The notes beneath the pieces are model-generated. The model was given only the letters and a program-made list of their open reading frames with translations, was not told the origin of the DNA and did not search any database. Below are positions 33,372-42,549 of a stretch of 64,000 bases of DNA, in pieces. Within the stretch, counting starts at the first letter, position 1. The number at the start of each line of letters is the position of its first letter. Source of the DNA: CADEDV01 sp964596345 (GTDB lineage: Bacteria > Bacteroidota > Bacteroidia > Chitinophagales > Chitinophagaceae); contig CAZQSZ010000007.1 in the NCBI GenBank assembly GCA_964596345.1, positions 305,029 to 369,028 on the forward strand. The letters are read 5' to 3'. The position numbers were made by a program, and so were the translations under genes.

Positions 33372-35942
33372 CTAGGATGGATTTTCAGTGGTACCCGTTG
33401 CGTCATTACCCGGTTCTGCCGGAGGAACCGGCATTTCCGGTAACTCTCCTAATTCTTCTTCTCCCTCATCCAGCTTGGTGATCGCTGCAATCTCGTCTCC
33501 TTCATCCAGGCGGATCAACTTGACACCCTGCGTGGCCCTGCCCTGTTCACTGATACCGGCAACCGGCATCCGGATCGTTACACCACTCTTACAGGTGATC
33601 ATCAGGTCTTCCTGCGGCGTCACATCCAAAATTCCTACCAGGGAGCCTGTTTTATCAGTTACATTGATCGTCTTTACTCCTTTACCACCCCGGTTGGTGA
33701 AACGGTATTCATCCACCGGAGTACGTTTTCCAAATCCTTTTTCACTAACCACCAATACGGTTTTGGATGCATCTGTTTCGGGATTTACACAGATCATACC
33801 CACCACTTCATCAGCAGCATCGTCCACTTCAATACCTGCCACGCCAATGGCGCCGCGGCCGGTGGCCCTTACTTTTTCTTCGGAAAAACGGATAGCTCTT
33901 CCGCTTTTCACTGCCATCATGATCTCCGACTTACCATCCGTCATCTTTGCTTCCAGTAACTCATCTCCTTCCACAATGGTGATAGCGTTCACACCCGTTT
34001 GTCTCGGGCGGCTGAAATCTTCCAGTTCTGTTTTCTTGATGATCCCTTTTTTGGTACAGAGAACGATGTTATGTGCTTTTACAAACTCCTCATCTTTCAG
34101 GTCTCTTACATCAAGTATAGCCCTTACTTTATCATCCGGGGGTAATTGCATCAGGTTTTGGATGGCACGGCCTTTCCCTGTCTTTTCCCCTTCAGGAATT
34201 TCCCATACGTTCAGCCAGTAACATCTTCCTTTTTCAGTAAAGAACAGCATGGTATGGTGCGTGGAAGCCACAAAAAGGTGTTCGATATAATCTTCATCCC
34301 TTGTTTTGCCACCGATCACTCCTCTTCCACCCCTGCGCTGTGCCCGGTATTCATCAGCCGGTGTCCGTTTGATATAACCCAGATGAGAAATAGTGATCAC
34401 CACATCTTCTTCTTTGATCAGGTCTTTGATCTTTACTTCATCATCGAGGTAAGTGATCTCTGTTTTACGGGTATCACCGAATTTATCTTTGATCTCCAGT
34501 AATTCTGTTTTGATCAGGTCGAACCGCATGCTCTCATTCGACAATAAATCATTGAGGTGTGCGATCAGTTTCATCAATTCGTCATACTCTTCTTTGATCT
34601 TCTCTCTTTCCATACCGGTCAGGCGTTGTAAACGCAGCTCCAGTATCGCTTTGGCCTGTATCTCATCCAATCCCCAGCCGGCATTGATCAAATTGTCTTT
34701 GGCAATATCAGGTGTGGCGGAGCTGCGGATCAACGCAATCACTTCATCCAGGTGATCCAGTGCAATGAGATAGCCCTGTAAGATATGAGCTCTCTTTTCT
34801 GCTTCCCGCAGGTCATATTTTGTCCGCCTGACCACCACTTCGTGACGGAATTCAACGAACTCGCTGATCAGGTCCTTCAGATTCAGGGTTCTGGGTCTTC
34901 CTTTTACGATCGCCACATTGTTGATACCGTAAGAAGTTTGCAGATCGGTAAGTTTATAGATCTGGTTGATGATCACATTAGCGATCGCATCTCTTTTCAG
35001 ATCGATCACTAACCGGGTACCTTCTTTATTAGTGGATTCGTTATTAACGTGGGCTATACCTTCAATGATCTTTTCATTCACCAACTCACCGATACGGTTG
35101 ATCAGCGCATCCCGGTTCACCTGGTAGGGCACTTCGGTGATGATGATCTGTTCACGGCCACTTGGCTTGGTCTCTACTGTTAATTTTCCTCTTACCACCA
35201 CCCTGCCACGGCCAAAATGCATGGCGGCTTTCACTCCTTCCATGCCGTAGATAATACCACCTGTCGGGAAGTCGGGTGCTTTTACATATTGCATCAGTTC
35301 ATCAATACTGATCTCCCGGTTGTCGATATAAGCTACACAACCATCTATCACCTCCGTCAGGTTATGCGGCATCATATTCGTGGCCATACCCACGGCGATA
35401 CCACTGGAGCCATTGATGAGCAATTGAGGAACACGGGTGGGAAGAACAGTAGGTTCTTTTTCGGAGTCATCAAAGTTCAGCTGGAAATCGACAGTGTCTT
35501 TTTCAATATCATCCAGCATATGTTCTGCCAGCCGTTCTAATCTTGCTTCTGTATAACGCATGGCTGCCGGGCCATCTCCATCCTGGTTACCAAAGTTACC
35601 CTGGCCATCAATGAGTGTGTACCGCATACTCCACTCCTGTGCCATACGCACCATCGCATCATATACCGATGTATCACCATGCGGGTGATATTTACCCAAT
35701 ACTTCCCCGACAATACGGGCCGATTTTTTATACGGTTTGTTGTAATGGATACCGAGTTCATTCATCGCAAACAAGACCCGGCGATGCACCGGTTTTAACC
35801 CGTCCCGCACATCCGGAAGGGCCCGGCCCACGATCACCGACATTGAATAATCAATGTAAGCGGTCTTCATTTGCTCTTCGATATTAACGGGAATGATGCG
35901 GTTATTATCCTGCGTTTCCAATGGTTCTAAATTCTCTTCCAT
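33372..35942 (-). CDS. gyrA: DNA gyrase subunit A
   Basis: An 856-residue type IIA topoisomerase subunit that breaks and rejoins DNA during negative supercoiling. The active-site Tyr130 lies in AAMRYTEARL. The quinolone region reads HPHGDTSVYD, with Thr91 and Asp95 at the E. coli Ser83 and Asp87 positions. The C-terminal DNA-wrapping domain carries the GyrA box QRRGGRG, which separates it from ParC. The last 30 residues are acidic and Pro-rich. gyrB is not in the window. Confidence 0.98.
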   Translation of the reverse strand: MEENLEPLETQDNNRIIPVNIEEQMKTAYIDYSMSVIVGRALPDVRDGLKPVHRRVLFAMNELGIHYNKPYKKSARIVGEVLGKYHPHGDTSVYDAMVRMAQEWSMRYTLIDGQGNFGNQDGDGPAAMRYTEARLERLAEHMLDDIEKDTVDFQLNFDDSEKEPTVLPTRVPQLLINGSSGIAVGMATNMMPHNLTEVIDGCVAYIDNREISIDELMQYVKAPDFPTGGIIYGMEGVKAAMHFGRGRVVVRGKLTVETKPSGREQIIITEVPYQVNRDALINRIGELVNEKIIEGIAHVNNESTNKEGTRLVIDLKRDAIANVIINQIYKLTDLQTSYGINNVAIVKGRPRTLNLKDLISEFVEFRHEVVVRRTKYDLREAEKRAHILQGYLIALDHLDEVIALIRSSATPDIAKDNLINAGWGLDEIQAKAILELRLQRLTGMEREKIKEEYDELMKLIAHLNDLLSNESMRFDLIKTELLEIKDKFGDTRKTEITYLDDEVKIKDLIKEEDVVITISHLGYIKRTPADEYRAQRRGGRGVIGGKTRDEDYIEHLFVASTHHTMLFFTEKGRCYWLNVWEIPEGEKTGKGRAIQNLMQLPPDDKVRAILDVRDLKDEEFVKAHNIVLCTKKGIIKKTELEDFSRPRQTGVNAITIVEGDELLEAKMTDGKSEIMMAVKSGRAIRFSEEKVRATGRGAIGVAGIEVDDAADEVVGMICVNPETDASKTVLVVSEKGFGKRTPVDEYRFTNRGGKGVKTINVTDKTGSLVGILDVTPQEDLMITCKSGVTIRMPVAGISEQGRATQGVKLIRLDEGDEIAAITKLDEGEEELGELPEMPVPPAEPGNDATGTTENPS

Positions 35943-36008
35943 GTGATCTGCTTCTTATATTCGTTTTGCGTAAAATTGATCCCTAAAACGGGGCTTTTTG
36001 AAGGCTCG

Positions 36009-36016
36009 CAAATCTA
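36009..36016 (-). promoter_or_regulatory. Candidate -7 box for gyrA (TAGATTTG)
   Basis: A perfect TAnnTTTG on the minus strand, 66 bp before the gyrA ATG. No TTG at a suitable -33 spacing was found. Confidence 0.5.
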
Positions 36017-36181
36017 CCCTTTTCAGCCTTGAAAACCTGATAAAAAAACCTGTTTTTTAGCCTCATTTATCCACTACTGTGAATTAAAAAAGGCTTTCCG
36101 AATTGGCTGGTTTATAACAAGTTTTTTACACTTCGCGGCACTGTTTTTTCGTTGTTGTGGGGTTACCAAAAGATACGGATC

Positions 36182-37549
36182 ATGACCAGTTACCTTTTAC
36201 TCCGCAATAACAAGGAAAAAGGGCCTTTTTCGCTGGAAGAATTAATTCAGCATGGCCTGAAACCCTACGACCTCGTTTGGGTGAACGGGAAGAGTGCCGC
36301 CTGGCGCTATCCCGGCGAGATCGCAGAACTCAAAGAATATTCCCCGGCTGTGGAGGAACAGCCCTACGACCGCTTTTTCAAAAAACCTTCGGAGGAAAAA
36401 AAACAAGAGATGGTTCCTGTTCAGCAAAAGGAAACTGTGGTGCAGCAACCCGCCTATACTCCTAAAAAATCTGTTTTTGTAACCTTACCAGGGCAAAAGC
36501 AACAGCAGCCGGCAAGGATAAAAGAGCAGCCTGTGGCCGGTTATGAAAAATACCAGCCTTCGGTGAAGGAAACGGTAGTGGCGGAAACAACCGCTCCAAC
36601 AGTGCTTATCACTGAAACACCTGTTACCGCCGAGATCAAATATTCCCAGCCACTCGATGAGATCAAGGAAATGTATGTAAAGACCCTGCAGGACAGGAAA
36701 CAGCGGATAGCTAAAAAAACCTACCTGGATGCGGCGATGAAAAATGCAGCCGTTGCTCTCGCTATTGTCGGAGTGGGGATACTGATCGGGTTTGCCATGA
36801 GATCAAATGGCAATAAGCCGGCAGCAGCTGCGGAAACCGTAATCCCTCAACAAGTAGCAATGTTACCTGCTGACAGTACCGAACCTGTTTTACAAGAACA
36901 ACCCGCACAAGGGCAAAAGGAAGAAGAAATCCCTGCCGAATCCGCATATGAGGAGCCACTGCCAGTTACCGGGGAAGAAGTAAAGCAACCGGATGTAAAA
37001 GAGCAAAAACAATCCCCGGTACAAGCTGCTGTTATTCCCGCAGAAAAAACAAGTACCATTTCCCCTAAAAAAGAAGCAGTGCAGCCTGAAAAGAAATTCG
37101 TGCCTGCAGATGAACCCTCACCCGGTGTGGAGATCAATGCAAGAACCGGGGAAAGAACTAAAAAAGTACGGAGCGAAACAACTGAACCGCCGGTGAAAGA
37201 AAGCATCAGTGAACCGGCACCTAAAGCAGCTTTGAAAAATAATAGTCTTTCAAAGCAGGTAACAGTATCCAGTAACGATTACCAGAAAGTGGCATTCGGC
37301 GGTATCCGCAATCTTCAGCTTACCGTAAACAATGATTCAAAATATGTGCTGGATAATGTGGTGGTGGAACTGCAATATTTAAAACCCAGTGAACAGCCAC
37401 TGAAGACAGAGTCTATCCAGTTCCGTTCGGTGGCACCCGGTGGTACACAAACCATCCGTGTACCGGATACGAACCGGGGCATTAAAGTAACCTATAAGAT
37501 CACACATATACTGTCGGTGCAATCAGCAAAAGATATGGCCGACCTGTAA
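36182..37549 (+). CDS. GYF_2-domain protein with one transmembrane helix
   Basis: The ATG at 36182 begins the GYF_2 domain (SYLLLRNNKEKGPFSLEELIQHGLKPYDLVWVNGKSAAWRYP type, residues 1-50), a small module that binds proline-rich peptides in relatives. A long Gln/Pro/Glu-rich linker follows, a single membrane helix lies near residues 190-207, then another low-complexity linker, and a folded C-terminal beta domain (VAFGGIRNLQLTVNNDSKYVLDNVVVELQYL). A 10-codon longer start (TTG at 36152) is less likely. It probably spans the inner membrane with the GYF domain inside. Role unknown. Confidence 0.8.
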   Translation: MTSYLLLRNNKEKGPFSLEELIQHGLKPYDLVWVNGKSAAWRYPGEIAELKEYSPAVEEQPYDRFFKKPSEEKKQEMVPVQQKETVVQQPAYTPKKSVFVTLPGQKQQQPARIKEQPVAGYEKYQPSVKETVVAETTAPTVLITETPVTAEIKYSQPLDEIKEMYVKTLQDRKQRIAKKTYLDAAMKNAAVALAIVGVGILIGFAMRSNGNKPAAAAETVIPQQVAMLPADSTEPVLQEQPAQGQKEEEIPAESAYEEPLPVTGEEVKQPDVKEQKQSPVQAAVIPAEKTSTISPKKEAVQPEKKFVPADEPSPGVEINARTGERTKKVRSETTEPPVKESISEPAPKAALKNNSLSKQVTVSSNDYQKVAFGGIRNLQLTVNNDSKYVLDNVVVELQYLKPSEQPLKTESIQFRSVAPGGTQTIRVPDTNRGIKVTYKITHILSVQSAKDMADL

Positions 37550-37599
37550 TAGAAAAGTCCCTGCTACATATGCAAGGGCTTCCATTATTTCATGCTTTA

Positions 37600-38178
37600 T
37601 TATTTACCGGGTGTCAGCGGGATATAAATGCTGAATTGTATAACTCCGTTCTTAAAATCCGGGTTGATATTCCCGGAATTGAAATCTCCTACTTTGCTGA
37701 TTCCTGCTGTATACCTTCCGCCAATGCCAAAACCTCTTTTACCCCTGAACCCGATCCCTGCGGCAGCGGAAAGATCAAGACCTTTGGCAAAATTATCGAT
37801 CGTTTCATTCTCGATGCTTTCACTTACTTTAAAACCAACCTGCGGCCCCGCTTCAATGTAAACACCACTACTGAACCGGTATTGCGCCATCACAGGAATA
37901 TTCACATAGGTAACTTTCCAATCGTAGCTGCCGGATACACTGTCAATTACAGCACCCTGCGTGGAGATCAGTGCTTCCGGCTGAATAGAAAAATTCATAA
38001 AGGTAAACCGCAGATACAAACCACCATGAAATCCAACCAGGGCTTTCTTCTTTACAGCATCGAAATTACCTCCGGTGAAATTACTGATATTGGCTCCTGC
38101 TTTCGCCCCGAATTGAAATGATTGTGCTGTACTATTGATGGTAATAAGTACAGCAAGGATCAGAATTATCTTTTTCAT
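37600..38178 (-). CDS. PorT-family outer-membrane beta-barrel protein
   Basis: A 192-residue barrel with signal peptide (cleavage near NSTAQ) and the OMP_b-brl_2/PorT opening FQFGAKAGANISNFTG, then VGFHGGLYLRF, SIQPEALIST and YIEAGPQVGF. Members are abundant small barrels; true PorT takes part in type IX secretion, but many paralogues do not, and I cannot assign this one. It faces the GYF_2 gene tail-to-tail and is divergent from the saccharopine dehydrogenase-like gene. Confidence 0.82.
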   Translation of the reverse strand: MKKIILILAVLITINSTAQSFQFGAKAGANISNFTGGNFDAVKKKALVGFHGGLYLRFTFMNFSIQPEALISTQGAVIDSVSGSYDWKVTYVNIPVMAQYRFSSGVYIEAGPQVGFKVSESIENETIDNFAKGLDLSAAAGIGFRGKRGFGIGGRYTAGISKVGDFNSGNINPDFKNGVIQFSIYIPLTPGK

Positions 38179-38191
38179 AAAATGGTTTTTG

Positions 38192-38199
38192 CAAAAATA
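38192..38199 (-). promoter_or_regulatory. Candidate -7 box for the PorT-like gene (TATTTTTG)
   Basis: A perfect TAnnTTTG on the minus strand, 13 bp before the ATG. A TTG lies 14 bp further upstream, closer than the usual spacing. Confidence 0.5.
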
Positions 38200-38238
38200 A
38201 ATAATAATCTTTACAACCGGATTTATAAATGAATTGGA

Positions 38239-39750
38239 ATGAAAACAGTTTTACTTTTTGGGGCGGGTAAGTCAGCAACAGTATTGATCGATTACTTACT
38301 GGATACAGCGATCACAGAGAATTGGAAAATAATCGTGGTGGATGCTGACCTGAAACTGGCGCAATCGAAGATTGGTACTTCACAAAAAGCAACAGCAGTC
38401 TCTTTTGATATTGCGAATACAACCGAAAGAGGTAAATATATCAAACAGGCGGATATTGTTATTTCGCTGCTGCCTCCTTTTCTTCATATTGAAGTGGCGA
38501 AAGACTGTTTGAACTACCAGAAGAACTTACTAACGGCTTCTTATGTGGATGATGGTATCCGTAAACTGGAAGCCGGCATCAGTAAGAACAAACTTCTTTT
38601 CCTGTACGAGATGGGGCTTGACCCCGGCATTGATCATATGAGTGCCATGCAGATCATTGATGATATTCATGCAAGAGGCGGCACGATCAGCTCTTTTAAA
38701 TCGCATTGCGGCGGACTCGTGGCTCCGGAAAGCGATGATAACCCCTGGCATTATAAGATCAGCTGGAATCCCCGTAATATCATTATGGCAGGAAAGGCAG
38801 GTGCTCATTATAAAGAGGATGGTAAAGAAAAAAAATTGCAATACGAAGAACTGTTTACCGGGGAACATATTGTAGAAATACCTGACCTGGGTTTATTAAG
38901 CTGGTATCCTAACCGTGATTCACTCAGTTATACACCCCTTTATGGTTTGCAGGATACCACTACTTTTATCCGAACCACCTTACGTCATCCTGATTTCATG
39001 TATGGGTGGAAAAATATCATTGATTTGAAACTGACGGATGAAACACCGCAATATGATACCGACGGAAAAACGCTGTACCAGGTCTTTAAAGAGCATATGG
39101 ATAAACATGGGTTTGGTGAATGGCTGAATGAAAAACTTTCTGAACGTTTTGCAGAAACGAAAGGATTGATGGAAAACCTGATGAAGCTCATGGAGGCGGA
39201 GAATGAGGTTAGCAAGGAAGGTGAAAAGATACCCCAAACATTTATGACTGCGGATGACAGCGGCAATATCGAGGAAATAGAAATTGATGAAGTCAAGAAC
39301 CAGGCTGCTGCCTACCTTGCTCAACAGATGCACCAGGCGAACCTTACCCTGAAGCAACTTTTTTTTCTTGGCCTGGATGACCAGGATACTATGGTGAATA
39401 AAGGTTTGTGCAGCCCGGCAGATATTTTACAGTTTGCTGTGGAAAAAAAACTATCTCTCCGGCCATATGATAAGGATATGATCGTGATGCTGCATGAGTT
39501 TGTTTACAAGATCGGCAATAAAGAATCAGCTATCAGCAGTTCACTGGTCGTGAAAGGAGAAAATAACCTGCGGACGGCGATGGCAAAAACAGTTGGCTTG
39601 CCCCTTGGTATCGCCGCTAAACTGATCCTGCAGGGAAAGATCAGGTTGAACGGTCTGCATATACCAACAAAAAAGGAAATCTATGAACCCGTGCTGAAGG
39701 AACTGGAACAACTGGGCGTTCAATTCAATGAGAAAAAGATCGACCTGTAA
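38239..39750 (+). CDS. Saccharopine dehydrogenase-like oxidoreductase, with an insertion
   Basis: A 503-residue NAD(P)-binding protein: VLLFGAGKSATVLIDYLL (Rossmann), then ADIVISLLPPFLHIEVAKDCL and ASYVDDGIRKLEAG, with the substrate-domain motif YEMGLDPGIDHMSAM and GLVAPESDDNPWHYKISWNPRN. These match the lysine-forming or glutamate-forming saccharopine dehydrogenase family. Compared with the common 440-450 residues, a highly charged helical stretch (about 290-360, FAETKGLMENLMKLMEAENEVSKEG) is extra. It may act in lysine catabolism, which would fit the P5C-type dehydrogenase only loosely. Its 3' end overlaps the sirtuin gene by 26 bp, tail-to-tail. Confidence 0.88.
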   Translation: MKTVLLFGAGKSATVLIDYLLDTAITENWKIIVVDADLKLAQSKIGTSQKATAVSFDIANTTERGKYIKQADIVISLLPPFLHIEVAKDCLNYQKNLLTASYVDDGIRKLEAGISKNKLLFLYEMGLDPGIDHMSAMQIIDDIHARGGTISSFKSHCGGLVAPESDDNPWHYKISWNPRNIIMAGKAGAHYKEDGKEKKLQYEELFTGEHIVEIPDLGLLSWYPNRDSLSYTPLYGLQDTTTFIRTTLRHPDFMYGWKNIIDLKLTDETPQYDTDGKTLYQVFKEHMDKHGFGEWLNEKLSERFAETKGLMENLMKLMEAENEVSKEGEKIPQTFMTADDSGNIEEIEIDEVKNQAAAYLAQQMHQANLTLKQLFFLGLDDQDTMVNKGLCSPADILQFAVEKKLSLRPYDKDMIVMLHEFVYKIGNKESAISSSLVVKGENNLRTAMAKTVGLPLGIAAKLILQGKIRLNGLHIPTKKEIYEPVLKELEQLGVQFNEKKIDL

Positions 39751-40426
39751 GTAGCTGAAGCAGGTCACTTATTCCTTGTGTTGCCGGTTTTTCAATAATT
39801 GTTAAGTTTTCCACCGATGAAATTGCCGGTATTTTTTTATCAATGATAAAGATGGGAATACCTTCTCTTGTATAGTTTATTAATCCTGCGGCCGGATAAA
39901 CCACTAATGATGTTCCCACCACCACAAATATATCCGCTGCATTCACAATGGGAATGGCTTCCTCGATTTTCGGTACTGGTTCCTCAAACCATACAATATG
40001 CGGACGAAGCTGAAAACCGTCTTCTGCCTTATCACCTAATTGAATATCGTCTTTGATCTCGTAAATAAGGTCTTCATTTCGTTCACTCCGCATTTTTAAA
40101 ATTTCTCCATGCAGGTGAAGAATGTTGGTGGAGCCGGCCCTTTCATGCAGGTCATCTATATTCTGGGTGATGATGGTTACATCAAAATCGTTTTGCAAGG
40201 CAGCCAACCCGTAGTGGGCAGCATTGGGTTGTGCATCCAGTACATTTTTTCTACGGAAATTATAAAAATCAAGTACCAGTTGCGGATCTTTTCGCCAGGC
40301 ACGGGGTGTGGCCACATCTTCAATATTGTAACCTTCCCAAAGACCGTCACTGTCCCGGAAAGTTCTTAAACCACTTTCGGCACTGATACCTGCACCAGTC
40401 AATACAACGAGTTTCTTTTTTGACAT
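39725..40426 (-). CDS. Sir2-family NAD-dependent deacylase without zinc cysteines
   Basis: A sirtuin with NAD loop GAGISAESG (11-19), TQNIDDLHERAG (87-98) and catalytic His106. Y55-N-F-R58 is the YxxR signature of class III sirtuins (SIRT5/CobB type), which remove succinyl and malonyl as well as acetyl groups. The four cysteines that hold structural zinc in most sirtuins are absent; the protein has no Cys at all. The ATG at 40426 gives MSKKKLVVLTG; longer frames would run into the upstream terminator. Its stop overlaps the saccharopine dehydrogenase-like gene. Confidence 0.92.
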   Translation of the reverse strand: MSKKKLVVLTGAGISAESGLRTFRDSDGLWEGYNIEDVATPRAWRKDPQLVLDFYNFRRKNVLDAQPNAAHYGLAALQNDFDVTIITQNIDDLHERAGSTNILHLHGEILKMRSERNEDLIYEIKDDIQLGDKAEDGFQLRPHIVWFEEPVPKIEEAIPIVNAADIFVVVGTSLVVYPAAGLINYTREGIPIFIIDKKIPAISSVENLTIIEKPATQGISDLLQLLTGRSFSH

Positions 40427-40436
40427 ACCCAAAAAT

Positions 40437-40468
40437 AAGAATGTCATGCAGGAAAGCATGACATTCTT
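40437..40468 (-). terminator. Strong hairpin terminator after the DUF4349 gene
   Basis: AAGAATGTCATGC (40437-40449) pairs perfectly over 13 bp with 40456-40468, 6-nt loop. On the minus strand it is followed by ATTTTTG. It separates DUF4349 from the sirtuin gene, whose ATG is only 11 bp further. Confidence 0.88.
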
Positions 40469-40480
40469 TTCGCCATTGCA

Positions 40481-41416
40481 TTAAGCTTTTAATTTTAGCG
40501 GTCTTGTTCTCCGGTAAACAATAAATCCAATAAAGGCAAGCAGGAATAAAGGCCAGATGGTCACCAACCCCACCAGCAGATCCATTACGCCACTGCCACC
40601 GGTTTTAAAAGCGTTGATAAACTTTGTACCCACCGATGGATTGTCATCTGTTTTGGCGGATGAATTAAGCACTTCAAAATAGGTAAGGTTAATAGTACTG
40701 TAAGATGCTGAATGTCCAAGATATTGTATCCTGCCCGCAGCTGCTTCCATATCTTCCTGGATACTGTTGATCTCGGATTGTACATTCAGTATCTCTTCCA
40801 TATTCTTTGCCTGTTTCAGCAGGCCGATATAGCGTTCTCTTACCTGGCGTTTGGCTTCAAGCCTTGACCTGGTATCTACAAATTCAGCCGTTACATCCTG
40901 CGAACTGATCTTTTTCTCATTCAGCTTCTCCACATTACTGGTCAATAAGGTAACAGCATTGTCAAACTGGTCAACCGGGACTTTAATCGATACGCTGTTC
41001 TCTATTTTATAATCCGACTGATTTTGTTCTTCCTGGGCAATATAGCCACCAAAGCTTTTTACTTTTTCCCGGAGGGAGGTATTGTATTTGGAATACTCTT
41101 TTACTTCGAGGTTGATAGAAGCCGTCTTGATGATCTTTTTATCCCAGTCCGGTTTGGCCACCGGTTCTGTTGGTTTGGACTGAACTGGTTGTCTCTTTTG
41201 TTGTTGATCCTGGTCTTCTTCCTTATCCTCATTCCCGGTAAACTCCTGCGAAGCGGCAGAGTCGGTAGCTAAACCAAAAGTTCCGGGTTCCATTTGTTTA
41301 AGATCAGAAATACTCCCTTTGTTATACTGTACATCCTTGTCAACACTATTCCGTCTGTTACAGGCAACAACAAGCAGTATCGCACTGGCTAGTGCAACTA
41401 CAATTATTTTTTGCAT
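40481..41416 (-). CDS. DUF4349 lipoprotein with coiled coil and C-terminal membrane helix
   Basis: A 311-residue protein with lipobox VVAC (Cys19), an acidic/Gln-rich linker (EDKEEDQDQQQKRQ), the DUF4349 domain from about residue 90 (KIIKTASINLEVKEYSKYNTSLREKVKSFGGYIAQEEQN), a coiled coil (RLEAKRQVRERYIGLLKQAKNMEEILNVQSEINSIQEDME) and a final membrane helix (PLFLLAFIGFIVYRR). The lipid anchor and the C-terminal helix would fix both ends to membranes. Its function is unknown in the family. Confidence 0.88.
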   Translation of the reverse strand: MQKIIVVALASAILLVVACNRRNSVDKDVQYNKGSISDLKQMEPGTFGLATDSAASQEFTGNEDKEEDQDQQQKRQPVQSKPTEPVAKPDWDKKIIKTASINLEVKEYSKYNTSLREKVKSFGGYIAQEEQNQSDYKIENSVSIKVPVDQFDNAVTLLTSNVEKLNEKKISSQDVTAEFVDTRSRLEAKRQVRERYIGLLKQAKNMEEILNVQSEINSIQEDMEAAAGRIQYLGHSASYSTINLTYFEVLNSSAKTDDNPSVGTKFINAFKTGGSGVMDLLVGLVTIWPLFLLAFIGFIVYRRTRPLKLKA

Positions 41417-41491
41417 GGCTTTTAATTTTTCTTTTGATGCTAAATAAAAGTGATTACATAAAAATTTCCCGGTATGGCCGGGGCATTTTTA

Positions 41492-41884
41492 TTACTTCAG
41501 CTTTGTCAGCAGTGTTTGCACACTGTCGGGGGTTTGCCATTGCAGGCTGTCGGCTGTTAACCGGGTAATAACATACGTAATGGAGGTACTGTCATTTTCT
41601 TTTACCCGTAATTCGTTCTTGTTGTTCCACTCATAGCGGAGTGAATCGGTTTTTACCGTATCAGCTATGCTCCGTAAGAACGAACCGTCATCAGCAATAA
41701 CGTAAAGAAATTTAGGTTGTAAAGAATCTTTCAGTGGCTGAACTGAATCCACCTGCCATTTCCCAATCAATAATTCCTGGCTGATTCCTTCTGTGGTGAT
41801 CCTGTTGTCTTTTTTTTGCAGGTACAGGAAGATGCCTGCACCGGCGGCTGCTACAATAAGCAGCCCGATGAATGTTTTTTTCAT
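41492..41884 (-). CDS. Membrane-anchored lipocalin-like protein
   Basis: A 130-residue protein with one N-terminal membrane helix (FIGLLIVAAAGAGIFLYLQ) and no lipobox, followed by a lipocalin-like beta domain opening LLIGKWQVDSVQPL. Such small domains are common in Bacteroidota and have no assigned ligand. It lies 75 bp upstream of DUF4349 on the same strand. I see no other clue to its job. Confidence 0.65.
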   Translation of the reverse strand: MKKTFIGLLIVAAAGAGIFLYLQKKDNRITTEGISQELLIGKWQVDSVQPLKDSLQPKFLYVIADDGSFLRSIADTVKTDSLRYEWNNKNELRVKENDSTSITYVITRLTADSLQWQTPDSVQTLLTKLK

Positions 41885-41981
41885 GACTATACTTTTTTTA
41901 TTTAATGGAGAATCTTGTATTGATTCTTCAACACATTAAAAAGTAACCCATGTAATTTGTTAAAGGGGGAAAGGAAGACTA

Positions 41982-42392
41982 CTACTTCTCTCCTGCCATT
42001 TGCATCACGATAGCCCATTCTTCATCAGTAACCGGCTGAACTGATAAACGGCCCAGTCTTACCAGTGCCATATTTGCTAAACGTTTTTCAGCTTTGATCT
42101 GTGCCAGGCTCACCGGTTTTTTTAATTTCTTATGCGGTTTAAAATCTACTGCCACCCAGGCTTCTTCGGTGGTACTGGGATCCTGGTAGGCTTCTTTGGC
42201 TACTTTGGCAATACCTACTATTTCAGTACCCTCGTTACTGTGATAAAAGAAAGCCTGGTCACCTTTTTTCATTGCTTTCAGGTGATTGCGGGCGGCATAA
42301 TTGCGTACGCCGTCCCAAAAAGTTTGTTTATCCTTTTCGAACTGATCCCAGGAATACTTAAACGGTTCAGATTTGATAAGCCAGTATGCCAT
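41982..42392 (-). CDS. EVE-domain protein
   Basis: A 136-residue single-domain protein with the EVE/THYN1 pattern: MAYWLIKSEPFKYSWDQF, WDGVRNYAARNHLKAMKKGDQAFFYHS and ALVRLGRLSVQPVTDEEW. The fold is PUA-like and is thought to bind modified bases in DNA or RNA; stand-alone versions such as this are frequent housekeeping genes. A promoter box lies close upstream. No restriction or modification gene is next to it, which argues against a defence role here. Confidence 0.93.
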   Translation of the reverse strand: MAYWLIKSEPFKYSWDQFEKDKQTFWDGVRNYAARNHLKAMKKGDQAFFYHSNEGTEIVGIAKVAKEAYQDPSTTEEAWVAVDFKPHKKLKKPVSLAQIKAEKRLANMALVRLGRLSVQPVTDEEWAIVMQMAGEK

Positions 42393-42416
42393 GTTATACT
42401 AATTATTTACAGGTTT

Positions 42417-42424
42417 CAAATTTA
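42417..42424 (-). promoter_or_regulatory. Candidate -7 box for the EVE gene (TAAATTTG)
   Basis: A perfect TAnnTTTG on the minus strand, 24 bp before the ATG. No clear -33 element. Confidence 0.5.
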
Positions 42425-42549
42425 GCAGAAGTTGGATAAATAAATTTTCTTTTCTGCAATCCAACCTCTGATCTGTCATCGTATCTGTTTTTGCCGGACT
42501 GGTGAAACAGCCGGCTTAACAATTAAACTAAACCCCAAACCTTTTTATT

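Noticed and set aside
33388..34221. 277-codon open frame antisense to gyrA
   Set aside because: It lies wholly inside gyrA, has no family features and arises from codon bias on the opposite strand.
41982..42392. EVE-domain gene as part of a defence island
   Set aside because: Neighbours are housekeeping or envelope genes, with no restriction, helicase or toxin genes nearby.
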